This document shows, one piece after another, positions 33,501 through 41,491 of a DNA stretch of 64,000 nt. The stretch comes from JAQVCM01 sp040403095 (GTDB lineage Bacteria > Bacteroidota > Bacteroidia > Flavobacteriales_D > Crocinitomicaceae). The position numbers and the translations under genes are program-made. The stretch is from NCBI GenBank assembly GCA_040403095.1, contig JBBALI010000010.1:1-64000 (forward strand), read 5' to 3'. The notes under the pieces are model-generated. The model had not been told where the DNA came from and ran no database searches. It saw nothing but the letters and a program-made list of their open reading frames with translations. The stretch's first letter is position 1. The number at the start of each line of letters is the position of its first letter.

Positions 33501-36136
33501 AAAATGCAAACATGTTGAATTTCTCTTGCGACAAAGAAAAATACAATGTTGGAGATATGATCAAAGTTTCTTTCCCTTCCCCAAATGTTGGTCGCGCTTT
33601 GATTAGTATCGAAACAAGAACAAAAGTGATTCAAAAGTTCTGGATTGAAACGCAAAAAGGTGAAACGACTCATGAGTTTCAAGCTACAGCTGCGATGTCG
33701 CCAAATGCTTATGTTCATGTTACTTTGATTCAACCACATGCGAATACAAAAAATGATTTGCCAATTCGAATGTATGGTGTTGTTCCTGTGATGGTGGAAG
33801 ATCCTGATACGCATATTTATCCGCAAATTGTGATGGCAGATGAATTGAAACCTGAAACAACAGCGAATGTCAAAATCAAAGAGGCAAATGGCAAAAAAAT
33901 GACCTACACATTGGCAATCGTGGATGAAGGATTGTTGGATTTGACATCTTTCAAAACGCCAGAACCATGGAGCACTTTCTACGCCAAGGAAGCTTTGGGT
34001 GTGAAAACCTGGGACATGTACGACCAAGTAATTGGTGCTTACGCTGGAAAATTGGATAAATTATTGAGTATCGGTGGTGACGGTTCAGGAAATGCTGGAA
34101 AAAATCCAAAAGCAAATCGTTTCAAACCTATGGTGAGATACATCGGGCCATTTACAGTTGAAGCGGGACAAACAAAATCTCATGCAATTGACATTCCAAA
34201 TTACGTTGGTTCGGTGCGTGTCATGGTTATCGCGCACGACAATGGCGCTTACGGTCAAGCTGAAAAAACTGTTCCGGTAAAGAAACCACTGATGATTTTA
34301 GCTACTTTGCCAAGGGTTTTAGGTCCAGGCGAAGAAGTGGCATTGCCTGTGAATGTTTTCGCAATGGAAAAATTCATCAAAGATGTCAAAGTGACGGTTG
34401 AAGTGAATGATTTGGTCGTACTTCAAGGAGACAAAACACAGTCAATCAAATTTGCGCAAATCGGTGACGAAGTGTTGAATTTCAAATTGAAAGTCGCTCT
34501 AAAAACGGGAATTGCTAAAATAAAAATAACCGCCATTTGTGGAAATGAAAAATCGACGGAAGAAATAGAATTGGATGTCCGCGCGCCAAATCCAGTGGTG
34601 ACAGAAGGAACATCTTTGACTATCGAGCCTGGACAAGATTGGAACACGGATTTGAAATTCAAAGGCATTTTAGGAACAAACAAAGCGACGGTCGAATTTT
34701 CGAATGTTCCGTCTATGGGACTTGAAAGAAGGTTAAATTACTTGATTCAATACCCGCACGGATGCATCGAGCAAACAACTTCTGCTGTTTTCCCACAATT
34801 ATTTTTAGGGAAATTGACAGATTTGAATGAAGCGCAACAAACTAAAATTGCGAAAAACATCAAAAATGCGCTGAAACGTTACCAATTGTTCCAAACTTCC
34901 AACGGCGGATTCTCTTATTGGCCGGGCGAAGGTTCTGAAAGTGAATGGGGAAGCAATTATGCTGGTCACTTTATGGTCGAAGCAGAAAAAGCTGGATATA
35001 ATTTACCTGCGGACATGAAACGCAGGTGGGTAAAATATGCACAAATGGAAGCAAAAAATTGGTCGAGTCAAAACAACATGAATGTTTCATCTCGCGGAAA
35101 TGAAGCGAATCAAATGGTTCAAGCATATCGTTTGTTTGTGTTGGCTTTGAATTCAACGCCAGAATTGGGCGCGATGAATAGATTGCGTGAAGAACGAAAT
35201 TTAACTAACTCTGCGAAATGGCGTTTGGCTGCTGCTTATCAATTGATTGGACAAGATGAAGTGGCGGTTCAAATGATTTCAAAATTACCAGTTACCGTTG
35301 CAGCTTATAAGGAATTATCTTACACTTATGGATCAGATTCACGTGATCGCGCAATGATGCTGGAAACCTTGGCATTGCTTGGGCAAAAAACAAAAGCATC
35401 TCAAATTGCCAAGGAAATTTCTGCAGAATTGAGTGGCGACGGTTGGATGAGTACGCAGGAAACAGCCTACAGTTTATTAGCGATGTGCGAATATGCTGGA
35501 GTGAAGGGCGCAGGTTCTGCGATTAAATTCTCATTCCAAGTGAAAAATGGAGCGGAAATCCCGATGTCGAGCGCCAAAGTGATTCAACAATTGAAATTCA
35601 CAGACAATGATTTTACAACTAAAGCGCCATTCAAAGTGAAAAATACAGGTAAATCAACCTTGTATGTCAAAGTGATGATTGAAGGGATTCCTTTAGTTGG
35701 AGATCAATCTGCTGCATCGAACAATTTGAATTTGACTGTCAAATACCGCGACATGGCGGGAAGGTATATCAAACCGGATAAATTGACGCAAGGAATGGAA
35801 TTCAAAGCGGAAGTAACAGTATATAATCCTGGTAAAAAAGGCTTGTATAAAGAAATGGCTTTGATGCAAATTTTCCCAAGCGGATGGGAAATTCACAATG
35901 CGAGAATGGATGGCGAAAACGAAACGAATCAAGCCAGATATCAAGACATTCGCGATGATCGTGTTTACACTTATTATGAACTAGCACCAAACAAAAGTAA
36001 GAAATTCTTGATTCAGCTAAATGCGACCTATTTAGGGAAATTCTATTTGCCAACATGCTATTCTGAAGCGATGTATGACCATTTAATCAGTGCAAAAACT
36101 CCTGGAAAATGGGTAGAAGTGGTGAAAGAAAAGTAA
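30557..36136 (+). CDS. Alpha-2-macroglobulin family lipoprotein with thioester motif
   Basis: The 1859-residue protein starts with a lipoprotein signal (HSLLLVLGLTFWGCSSS, acylated Cys22). Several macroglobulin beta-domains follow; GERGVWRPGDSLYLTFILEN marks the MG1/bacterial A2M region, and ALAIVDEGLLDLTSF-like phrasing (TLAIVDEGLLDLTSF) a central domain. The thioester motif is PHGCIEQTT, with Cys1403 and Gln1406. An alpha/alpha toroid follows (GGFSYWPGEGSESEWGSNYA), then a receptor-binding-like end. Bacterial A2Ms trap attacking proteases in the periplasm and pair with PBP1C for wall repair. The acidic Tyr/Asp/Glu-rich insert at about residues 455-515 is unusual and looks disordered. A bidirectional terminator follows. 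Confidence 0.94.
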   Translation: MKIQRIILHSLLLVLGLTFWGCSSSPEIIKIDPAYGEYISGYSSGMITRKSNIRIELAENVPTVSGEEGALPDSTLLEDIFSFEPAVEGRAVWISDRVIEFVPFETLPANQFYTVDFDLERVAKVKDNYENFKFQFSTFQQTLFVETNGLTSYDDYYSEWQKLEGSIMTSDFEDTTKLKQTIRATQDGKQLKLTFSESYYDENKYYFTFDSIARTEKPSKVIVTWDGTPIESISRGKREIDVPALGDFLILSSKVIDNEEQYVEVRFSEPIDPNQNLNGIITIEGIDKLTYSVDYNTVNVYFTKRYLGTKKLSISNGIRNAKGYKKLEDFYSFITFEEPKPLVRLKGNGSILPSSNGLIFPFESISLKSVDVRVIKIYETNVHHFLQVNNLDGNDELTRFGKVVAEKKIRLDYNKKTNLKEWSQHVIDLEKLIKPDPGAIYRVSIKFNKSDAICDCESDEDAEETSYENEEYESSQDEEDPNWNENLWNSYGFDGGYDTWDYYSEDYSACDNSYYNGKAVSRNILASDLGMIFKLDQDKTSHAFVNDLITTKPIQNAEVQYFDYSKNLIASGMTDVNGMLEIKLSEKPFLMIAKLGKQRGYLKLLDGYTNSLSKFDVEGELVQKGIKGFIYGERGVWRPGDSLYLTFILENKLHKIPENHPVKFELQDPNGQIIYQVTKTKHVNGMYDFRAQTSTESPTGNYTAYVRVGNITFSKNLKVETIKPNRLKIYLDEKHTKHRDSSLLSVKWLHGAVAKNLKVLVNAKISQTKTTFDQFKKYVFDSPIRQYNTNDEFVFEGNLNSNGEAMINTKLNIGNNAPGMMRATYITKVFEKGGDFSIDRTSIPYSPFKTYVGIQAPATKSYDNSLETGNNYKFDVVTVAENGNLTSTKKLQVKIYKIQWRWWYEQGEEDVANYIGRSGTIVVQDTLISAPNGKSSFNFKIKYPDYGRYLMTVTDLEGQHQTGTIVTVDWPYWSRANRKNNENANMLNFSCDKEKYNVGDMIKVSFPSPNVGRALISIETRTKVIQKFWIETQKGETTHEFQATAAMSPNAYVHVTLIQPHANTKNDLPIRMYGVVPVMVEDPDTHIYPQIVMADELKPETTANVKIKEANGKKMTYTLAIVDEGLLDLTSFKTPEPWSTFYAKEALGVKTWDMYDQVIGAYAGKLDKLLSIGGDGSGNAGKNPKANRFKPMVRYIGPFTVEAGQTKSHAIDIPNYVGSVRVMVIAHDNGAYGQAEKTVPVKKPLMILATLPRVLGPGEEVALPVNVFAMEKFIKDVKVTVEVNDLVVLQGDKTQSIKFAQIGDEVLNFKLKVALKTGIAKIKITAICGNEKSTEEIELDVRAPNPVVTEGTSLTIEPGQDWNTDLKFKGILGTNKATVEFSNVPSMGLERRLNYLIQYPHGCIEQTTSAVFPQLFLGKLTDLNEAQQTKIAKNIKNALKRYQLFQTSNGGFSYWPGEGSESEWGSNYAGHFMVEAEKAGYNLPADMKRRWVKYAQMEAKNWSSQNNMNVSSRGNEANQMVQAYRLFVLALNSTPELGAMNRLREERNLTNSAKWRLAAAYQLIGQDEVAVQMISKLPVTVAAYKELSYTYGSDSRDRAMMLETLALLGQKTKASQIAKEISAELSGDGWMSTQETAYSLLAMCEYAGVKGAGSAIKFSFQVKNGAEIPMSSAKVIQQLKFTDNDFTTKAPFKVKNTGKSTLYVKVMIEGIPLVGDQSAASNNLNLTVKYRDMAGRYIKPDKLTQGMEFKAEVTVYNPGKKGLYKEMALMQIFPSGWEIHNARMDGENETNQARYQDIRDDRVYTYYELAPNKSKKFLIQLNATYLGKFYLPTCYSEAMYDHLISAKTPGKWVEVVKEK

Positions 36137-36162
36137 GCTAATAAGACTTAAATATTGATTTT

Positions 36163-36200
36163 AAAAAGCGATTTAGACGAAAGTTCTGAATCGCTTTTTT
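36163..36200. terminator. Bidirectional terminator between A2M and pnuC
   Basis: AAAAAGCGATT (36163-36173) and AATCGCTTTTT (36189-36199) form an 11-bp stem with a 15-nt loop. The A and T ends supply a T-run on either strand, and the hairpin lies between the two convergent stop codons. Confidence 0.85.
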
Positions 36201-36207
36201 GTTTCTC

Positions 36208-36816
36208 TCAAACCAAACTTTCCTTTTTCATCGCCTTCAACCAAGCCAACCAACCAAAAATGGCAATGATGGTGTAAACAATAGATAAAAAGGATGTCAA
36301 ATACAATTCTCTGGAAGCATATAAATAAATTGAAACGATATCAACAACAATCAAATAAGCCCAACCTTCATGTACTTTTTTGGTAATCATCAAAGTAGCA
36401 GAAAGTGCAAAAGAGGTGACAAAAGCGTCCAAAAAAGGAGAAGCTTGATCAGTATTCAATTTGAAATAATATCCCAAAGCAAGTGTGAGAATTCCGCTTA
36501 AAATGATGTTTACCAAATTCAAACGAATTCCCCATGTTTTGATTTCGTTGTTTTCAGTTGAACTTTTCTTCCATAAAATCCAACCTAAAACGCCCATTCC
36601 GAAGTAGAATCCTTGAAGGAAGGTTTCAATATATAGTTTGGAAACAAAACAAATGTAGACATATAAAGCTGAACTAAGCAACGCAAAAAGCCAACATAAA
36701 ATCAAGCGTTTAGCGGCTAAAATGACGTACAAAATAGCTGTCGCAACAGCAAACCATTCCCAAATGGAAGTTTGAATGATTGCTTTTAAAAGTTGTTGAT
36801 AAACTGAATACACCAA
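36208..36816 (-). CDS. pnuC: Nicotinamide riboside transporter PnuC
   Basis: A 202-residue integral membrane protein of the PnuC family with about seven helices. Landmarks are SIWEWFAVATAILYVILAAK, the Trp/Gln-rich CWLFALLSSALYVYICF followed by ETFLQGFYFGMGVLGWILW, and the C-terminal IVVDIVSIYLYASRELYLTS. PnuC proteins move nicotinamide riboside or, in some branches, thiamine or riboflavin, by facilitated diffusion; the branch cannot be set from sequence alone. It follows the MbnH-like gene by 7 nt on the same strand, so it probably shares its transcript, though a functional link with copper is not obvious. Confidence 0.92.
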   Translation of the reverse strand: MVYSVYQQLLKAIIQTSIWEWFAVATAILYVILAAKRLILCWLFALLSSALYVYICFVSKLYIETFLQGFYFGMGVLGWILWKKSSTENNEIKTWGIRLNLVNIILSGILTLALGYYFKLNTDQASPFLDAFVTSFALSATLMITKKVHEGWAYLIVVDIVSIYLYASRELYLTSFLSIVYTIIAIFGWLAWLKAMKKESLV

Positions 36817-36823
36817 CGAATGA

Positions 36824-37840
36824 TTAATGAACTGGTTCCGAAAAAGCTGGATTGGACATAAAAGTATAATCTGTCAGTGTTTTCAAAAAAGCGATGATTT
36901 TCAGCTTTTCATAAGCAGTTAAAGGAATACCAGCAGCAAGTGAAGGATCTAAAGTGAAAGAACTTTGAACTCCAGTGGCATAATGATCCAACACCAGTGA
37001 CAAAGTAAAATACCTTCCATCGTGCATGTATGGATAAGTCAACTGCACATTTCTCAAAGAAGGAACCTTGAATTTCCCATTGTCTGCGGAGTTTTGAGTG
37101 ATTAATCCACGACCGAGATCTGAAAAATTGGCATCTAAACCATTGTTTCTGAAACTAAAATCTGTAAAAAGTGGTTCAGTATGACAACTCGCACATTTAG
37201 ATTGAAACAAAGTATAACCTTCATTTTCATCTGCTGTAAAAGTATAAGTTCCCTTTTTGTATTTATCGTATTTTGAATCATCAGAAATCAACATCGCCAT
37301 ATATTGCCCAAGGGCTTGCAACATTTTTTGATCAGTTATGCTATCAACTGCAAACGCCAATTTAAATTTCGAACGATAGGTTGTATTTGCATTTAATTTT
37401 CCAATTACTTGGTAAATGGTTTCGTGCATTTCAAGTGGATTCGTAATTGGCGCAACTGAAAAAGTTTCAATGCTATTCACTCCACCGTCCCACATAAACG
37501 AAGGATACCAAGCCAAATTAGCCAAAGAAGGAGAATTTCGCACACCTAAAGTTCCATTCACCCCAGCACTCAGCGCCACATTGTGATCTGAAAATCCGTG
37601 TGTTTGAGAATGACAAGAAGCACAAGAAATGGAATTATCTAGCGATAAAATTGTGTCATAAAACAAATCTCGACCTAATTCAAAACGCAATTTGGTCAAT
37701 GTATTATTTTCAAAAGTATAATGAGGCTGAGGGAAATAACTTGGTTTTTTGAATCCAAAATTATCCACCGGAACTATCTCGTTGTCTTTTTTACATGAAA
37801 AAAGAAGGAAAACTAAATAAATAGAAAAAATCAACTTCAT
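36824..37840 (-). CDS. Di-heme cytochrome c peroxidase / MauG family lipoprotein (MbnH-like)
   Basis: The mature protein carries two c-type heme sites: CASCH at 73-77 and CASCH at 216-220, each followed by the family phrases SQTHGFSDH and TEPLFTDFSFRNNGLD. The N-terminus MKLIFSIYLVFLLFSC is a lipoprotein signal with Cys16, so the start is at 37840 rather than the longer frame 18 codons upstream. Members with an MbnP-like neighbour act like MbnH: they oxidise a tryptophan of MbnP to kynurenine to build a copper site. The partner gene lies 82 nt upstream on the same strand. A generic cytochrome c peroxidase role is the alternative. Confidence 0.9.
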   Translation of the reverse strand: MKLIFSIYLVFLLFSCKKDNEIVPVDNFGFKKPSYFPQPHYTFENNTLTKLRFELGRDLFYDTILSLDNSISCASCHSQTHGFSDHNVALSAGVNGTLGVRNSPSLANLAWYPSFMWDGGVNSIETFSVAPITNPLEMHETIYQVIGKLNANTTYRSKFKLAFAVDSITDQKMLQALGQYMAMLISDDSKYDKYKKGTYTFTADENEGYTLFQSKCASCHTEPLFTDFSFRNNGLDANFSDLGRGLITQNSADNGKFKVPSLRNVQLTYPYMHDGRYFTLSLVLDHYATGVQSSFTLDPSLAAGIPLTAYEKLKIIAFLKTLTDYTFMSNPAFSEPVH

Positions 37841-37922
37841 GCTACAAAACAGTTTTAAGACTAGAAAAGTTTGATTGAAAATTAAAATTTGCAAAAAAAA
37901 ACCAATGACTTATTTTGAAATC

Positions 37923-38708
37923 TTAAATGTGCACATGTTCAAAAACAATTCCATTGAAGAAGTCATTCGCCATTGTTTTTGACATCGATCCTGGACTGTG
38001 GATTGTATTTGTTCCATTCACAGACCCCGTAGTATTGAAAAGTTTATCAGGAAAAACCAATAAACCAATCTCACTTTGGTGGCCTGAAGAAACAATTAAA
38101 TCGGTTGATTGAATACTAAAAACATCATTTCTTGAAGAAACCACGTTATTAACACCTGTAAATCCACCTAAATGAAACGAATAAGAACCTGTTGTAGAAT
38201 TGTTAGAGATTCCTTCCGCTTTCATAAAAATGTAACCCGAATTCCAGCTCCAAAACATGTTGTTTGCAATTGACAAAGCGCCAGATTGCGCGCCAGAAAC
38301 GTTTCTTGTACTGTCAACTCCGAAAGTGTAAGACAATTCAGTATAGGTTCCTACAGGTACATTTGACATCATCAATTTAGTGGAACTTTGATTTTCCAAG
38401 TCAACTAAAAAATAACTTTCTGGATGCGTCCACCAAGTACCATCGGATTTTTTCAATTTCAAGTTTGAAATATAATATTTCATTGTTGTGAAATTCAAGG
38501 TGTCGTTTGTGACTGGATGAATATATTCCATGTTCAAGGTGAAATTAGCGGCTAAATCAACCCATTTGTGTTCAAGGCTAACACTTACATTTCCAGTTGC
38601 TGCTGTCGGCTCTGGAGTAGTCTCTTCTTTTTTACAAGAAGAAAAAGCAAGACCTACGATCGTTAAGGCAAACATTGAAATCTGTTTGAAATAGGAGATG
38701 TTTTTCAT
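37923..38708 (-). CDS. MbnP-like copper-binding lipoprotein
   Basis: A 261-residue protein with a signal peptide and likely lipid-anchored Cys25 (GLAFSSC). The rest matches the MbnP domain: HKWVDLAANFTLNMEYIHP near the start, the region TTMKYYISNLKL, the hallmark NNMFWSWNSGYIFMKAEG (Trp153, Trp155), and a His-rich end FEHVHI. In the studied methanotroph system MbnP binds copper through a site that includes kynurenine made from tryptophan by MbnH. Several His residues at both ends are candidate ligands. It is the first gene of a likely mbnP-mbnH-pnuC operon. Confidence 0.88.
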   Translation of the reverse strand: MKNISYFKQISMFALTIVGLAFSSCKKEETTPEPTAATGNVSVSLEHKWVDLAANFTLNMEYIHPVTNDTLNFTTMKYYISNLKLKKSDGTWWTHPESYFLVDLENQSSTKLMMSNVPVGTYTELSYTFGVDSTRNVSGAQSGALSIANNMFWSWNSGYIFMKAEGISNNSTTGSYSFHLGGFTGVNNVVSSRNDVFSIQSTDLIVSSGHQSEIGLLVFPDKLFNTTGSVNGTNTIHSPGSMSKTMANDFFNGIVFEHVHI

Positions 38709-38894
38709 TTTTTTCGAATTAATATTTGGTAAAATAAAGACATATTGAACAATAAAACAAACTTTTCTTCGAGAAAGAAAGGGATTGACATCAGCAATAA
38801 ATACAGCATGAAAAGATTCCCAATCCTAAACATGTGATTCGTCCGATTGAATTATAGTTAAATTTAAAATTCTGAATAATTCGTATTTTTACGC

Positions 38895-40319
38895 ATGATT
38901 CAGCAGTTTTTAAAAGAAGGAAGCATTTACACTTTGTCCAATTTCGCAACAAAAGGTATTTCTCTTTTGCTGATTCCTTTTTATACTGCCTACTTCTCCC
39001 CTGCTGATTATGGAATTTTGGATTATTTATCCGTTTTGTCTGGTGTCATTAATGCCATTTTTAGTTTACAAATTGCCCAAGGCATTTCAAGGTATTTGGG
39101 CGATGATTCTCTTTCAGAATTGGAAAAACAAAAATTGGGTGCAACGGGAATCAATGCGATTTTTATAGTCTATATACTAACAGCAGCTTTCCTTTTATTG
39201 ACCCAACATTTTTGGAAAACGATCAGCGAAACCTCAAATAACGAATTCACTGATAGCATTTTTCAATTGATGATTGTCAATACTTGCATCAACGCGCTTT
39301 TCTTTCAATTGGGAATTCACCTACGCTTCAGACGAAAAACGGTCGCTTTTGCTTGGTTGAGTTTCATTCAATCTTTGGCAAATATTGCATTGATATTGAC
39401 TTTGGTAATTTACGGTCAGATGGGAATTGAGGCGATTTACTGGGCTTCAACGATCATTGCGCCTTTTATTGTTGGTTTTCAATTGTATTTATTGCGCAAA
39501 GAATATCTTTTTTTCCTTGGTGGGAAAGAGCTAAAAATGATTTTACAATTTTCGATTCCTTTGATTCCAGCCGCTTTGGCAATGTTGGCGTTGGATATTA
39601 CTGACCGATTTGTGATTGCACAAAAAATTTCGCTGAATGAACTTGGTGTTTACAGTGTAGGCGCAAAGTTTCCATCGATTTTAACTTTATTAATTGCCAG
39701 TTTTAGCATGGCATTGGCCCCGATCGTGATTGAAAATTACAAACTTGAATCCACCAAAATCAAACTCAAAAAACTTATCCAAAACTACTTTTTCATTGGC
39801 GGAATCTTGGTTTTCATCCTTTCACTTTTTTCGAAGGAAACAATATTCATTTTCACCAATTCAAATTATTTTGAAGCGCACAAAATCATGCCTTTGCTCT
39901 ATTTAATCGCATTTATTAATGGAATTTCCATGTTTTCACTAGGAATTTTCTTGAGCAATAAAACTTACATTCAATCTATCATAAATACACTCGCGGCAGT
40001 TTTGAACTTACTCCTCAATCTTTGGCTTGTTCCGATTTACGGAATTTTAGGCGCTGCAATTTCAACTTTGATTGCAATTTCACTCAATGTCATTTTGCTT
40101 TTCTTTTTCAGTACACGATTTTATAAATTTATCGCCTTTCCAACGATTACTTTGTATCTAGTAGGATTGACAACCGCTATCGGATTCGTTAGTTTGATTG
40201 CTTACATCAAAGTAGATTTCTACATTCTTTTGGTTTTAAAAATCTTGATTTCATTGGTTTTGGTTTTCTTCCTTTGGAAACATTTCCAAAAAAACATTCG
40301 ACATGGAATCTCAAAATAA
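38895..40319 (+). CDS. Polysaccharide flippase (Wzx/MATE-like oligosaccharide translocase)
   Basis: A 474-residue membrane protein with about 14 hydrophobic segments, starting IQQFLKEGSIYTLSNFATKGISLLLIP-like (the classic Wzx lead-in), with FYTAYFSPADYGILDYLS directly after. Later landmarks are FSIPLIPAALAMLALDITDRFVI and KLGVYSVG-like GVYSVGAKFPSILT. It should flip a lipid-linked sugar unit across the inner membrane for polysaccharide assembly. Two glycosyltransferase genes follow; the first overlaps its end by 17 nt, indicating an operon. Confidence 0.93.
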   Translation: MIQQFLKEGSIYTLSNFATKGISLLLIPFYTAYFSPADYGILDYLSVLSGVINAIFSLQIAQGISRYLGDDSLSELEKQKLGATGINAIFIVYILTAAFLLLTQHFWKTISETSNNEFTDSIFQLMIVNTCINALFFQLGIHLRFRRKTVAFAWLSFIQSLANIALILTLVIYGQMGIEAIYWASTIIAPFIVGFQLYLLRKEYLFFLGGKELKMILQFSIPLIPAALAMLALDITDRFVIAQKISLNELGVYSVGAKFPSILTLLIASFSMALAPIVIENYKLESTKIKLKKLIQNYFFIGGILVFILSLFSKETIFIFTNSNYFEAHKIMPLLYLIAFINGISMFSLGIFLSNKTYIQSIINTLAAVLNLLLNLWLVPIYGILGAAISTLIAISLNVILLFFFSTRFYKFIAFPTITLYLVGLTTAIGFVSLIAYIKVDFYILLVLKILISLVLVFFLWKHFQKNIRHGISK

Positions 40320-41406
40320 ACCTAAAATAACCCAGGTGCTCTATTCCGGAAAAGGTGGACATGGTAGCGTTGTTCAATCTTTGGTGGAAGGTGATACTGA
40401 AAATCAATTTCAACAGCAATTTATTTATTTCGGAATTGAAAATTTAGACCAAGATTACAAATCATTTTGCGAGACGAATCAAATTCCTTTCGAAACCATT
40501 TTAAAGCAAAAAGGAAAACATATTTCAAGTTGGAAATTGCACTTTAAAAGCTTGAGGCAACAAAAACCAGATTTCATTTTTTTGCATTCCATGACTTTGA
40601 TATTACCAACGATTTGGTATTGTTGGTTTCACAAAGCAAAATGCATCGCAGTGGAACACCAAAGTAATCAAGCCAAGCGCAAAAGCGAATGGATTTGGTC
40701 GCTTTTGGCGGTGATTTTTTGCACTAGAATTGTTTATTTGACTGAAAACTATCAAACTGAAGTAAAACGCAATATCGGAATATTGCGATATTCCAAAAAG
40801 TCGGTGGTGATTGCGAATGGCATAAATACCGACTATTTCAAACCAACAATAGAAACTGGAGAAAAATCTAATTTCAAAATCGGAATGGCCAGCAGAATCA
40901 ATTCCTTGCGCGATCACCAAACATTGATTCAAGCATTTGAAAAGTTGAACCATGAAACGCTAAATCTAGAATTGCACATCGCAGGAGCTGGTGAAGGTTT
41001 TGACACTTTGCAAAATCTTGTCAATCAATCGAACATCAAAGAAAAAATCAAATTGCATGGAAATTTGAATCAAAAGGAAATGTTGGCATTTTATCAATCT
41101 TTGCAACTTTACGTTCACAGTAGTTTGGCAGAAACACAAAGTACCGCTATTTTGCAAGCGATGGCTGTTGGATTGCCGATTCTCGCAACTGATATTCCTG
41201 GAAACAGAGAATTGATTGTGAATCAACAAACTGGAATTTTGTTTGAACCAAAAAACGCCGTTAACTTGGTAACTAAGATTGAAAAAATATTACAAAACCC
41301 AGTTTTAACAGAACAACTTGGCAAAAATGCACGACTAAAATGTGAAAACGAACATTCAGCAAAAATTCAATTTTTGAAATATGCTGAATTGATTTCAAAA
41401 GCTTAA
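40303..41406 (+). CDS. Glycosyltransferase family 4 with an in-frame palindromic element
   Basis: The 367-residue enzyme has the two-Rossmann GT-B layout: an N-terminal acceptor half with ITQVLYSGKGGHGSVV, then the donor half with IGMASRINSLRDHQTLIQAFEKL, LHIAGAGEGFD, and the nucleotide-sugar motif SSLAETQSTAILQAMAVGLPIL ending ATDIPGNREL, where E and E bracket the family EX7E signature. It adds a sugar in polysaccharide synthesis. At residues 156-164 (RNIGILRYS), in the linker between the halves, the coding sequence is an exact copy of the palindromic element found elsewhere in intergenic DNA. The start overlaps the flippase gene. Confidence 0.92.
   Translation: MESQNKPKITQVLYSGKGGHGSVVQSLVEGDTENQFQQQFIYFGIENLDQDYKSFCETNQIPFETILKQKGKHISSWKLHFKSLRQQKPDFIFLHSMTLILPTIWYCWFHKAKCIAVEHQSNQAKRKSEWIWSLLAVIFCTRIVYLTENYQTEVKRNIGILRYSKKSVVIANGINTDYFKPTIETGEKSNFKIGMASRINSLRDHQTLIQAFEKLNHETLNLELHIAGAGEGFDTLQNLVNQSNIKEKIKLHGNLNQKEMLAFYQSLQLYVHSSLAETQSTAILQAMAVGLPILATDIPGNRELIVNQQTGILFEPKNAVNLVTKIEKILQNPVLTEQLGKNARLKCENEHSAKIQFLKYAELISKA
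40768..40794. repeat. Palindromic element copy 3, in frame inside a glycosyltransferase gene
   Basis: Core TATCGGAATATTGCGATA at 40773-40790, preceded by CGCAA and followed by TTCC, as in copy 2 apart from one G to T change. It starts on a codon boundary and encodes R-N-I-G-I-L-R-Y-S. Confidence 0.85.
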
Positions 41407-41476
41407 AAAACAACATTTTAGTTTTAGAAAACCACATTTTAGAAGTCGAAACAGCAATTTAAACAAGTAAATACCT

Positions 41477-41484
41477 TACCTTTA
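41477..41484 (+). promoter_or_regulatory. Candidate -7 box (TACCTTTA) for second glycosyltransferase
   Basis: TACCTTTA is one base from TAnnTTTG and ends 7 nt before the ATG at 41492. It suggests this gene may have its own promoter as well as read-through from upstream. Confidence 0.35.
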
Positions 41485-41491
41485 GCCCTTC

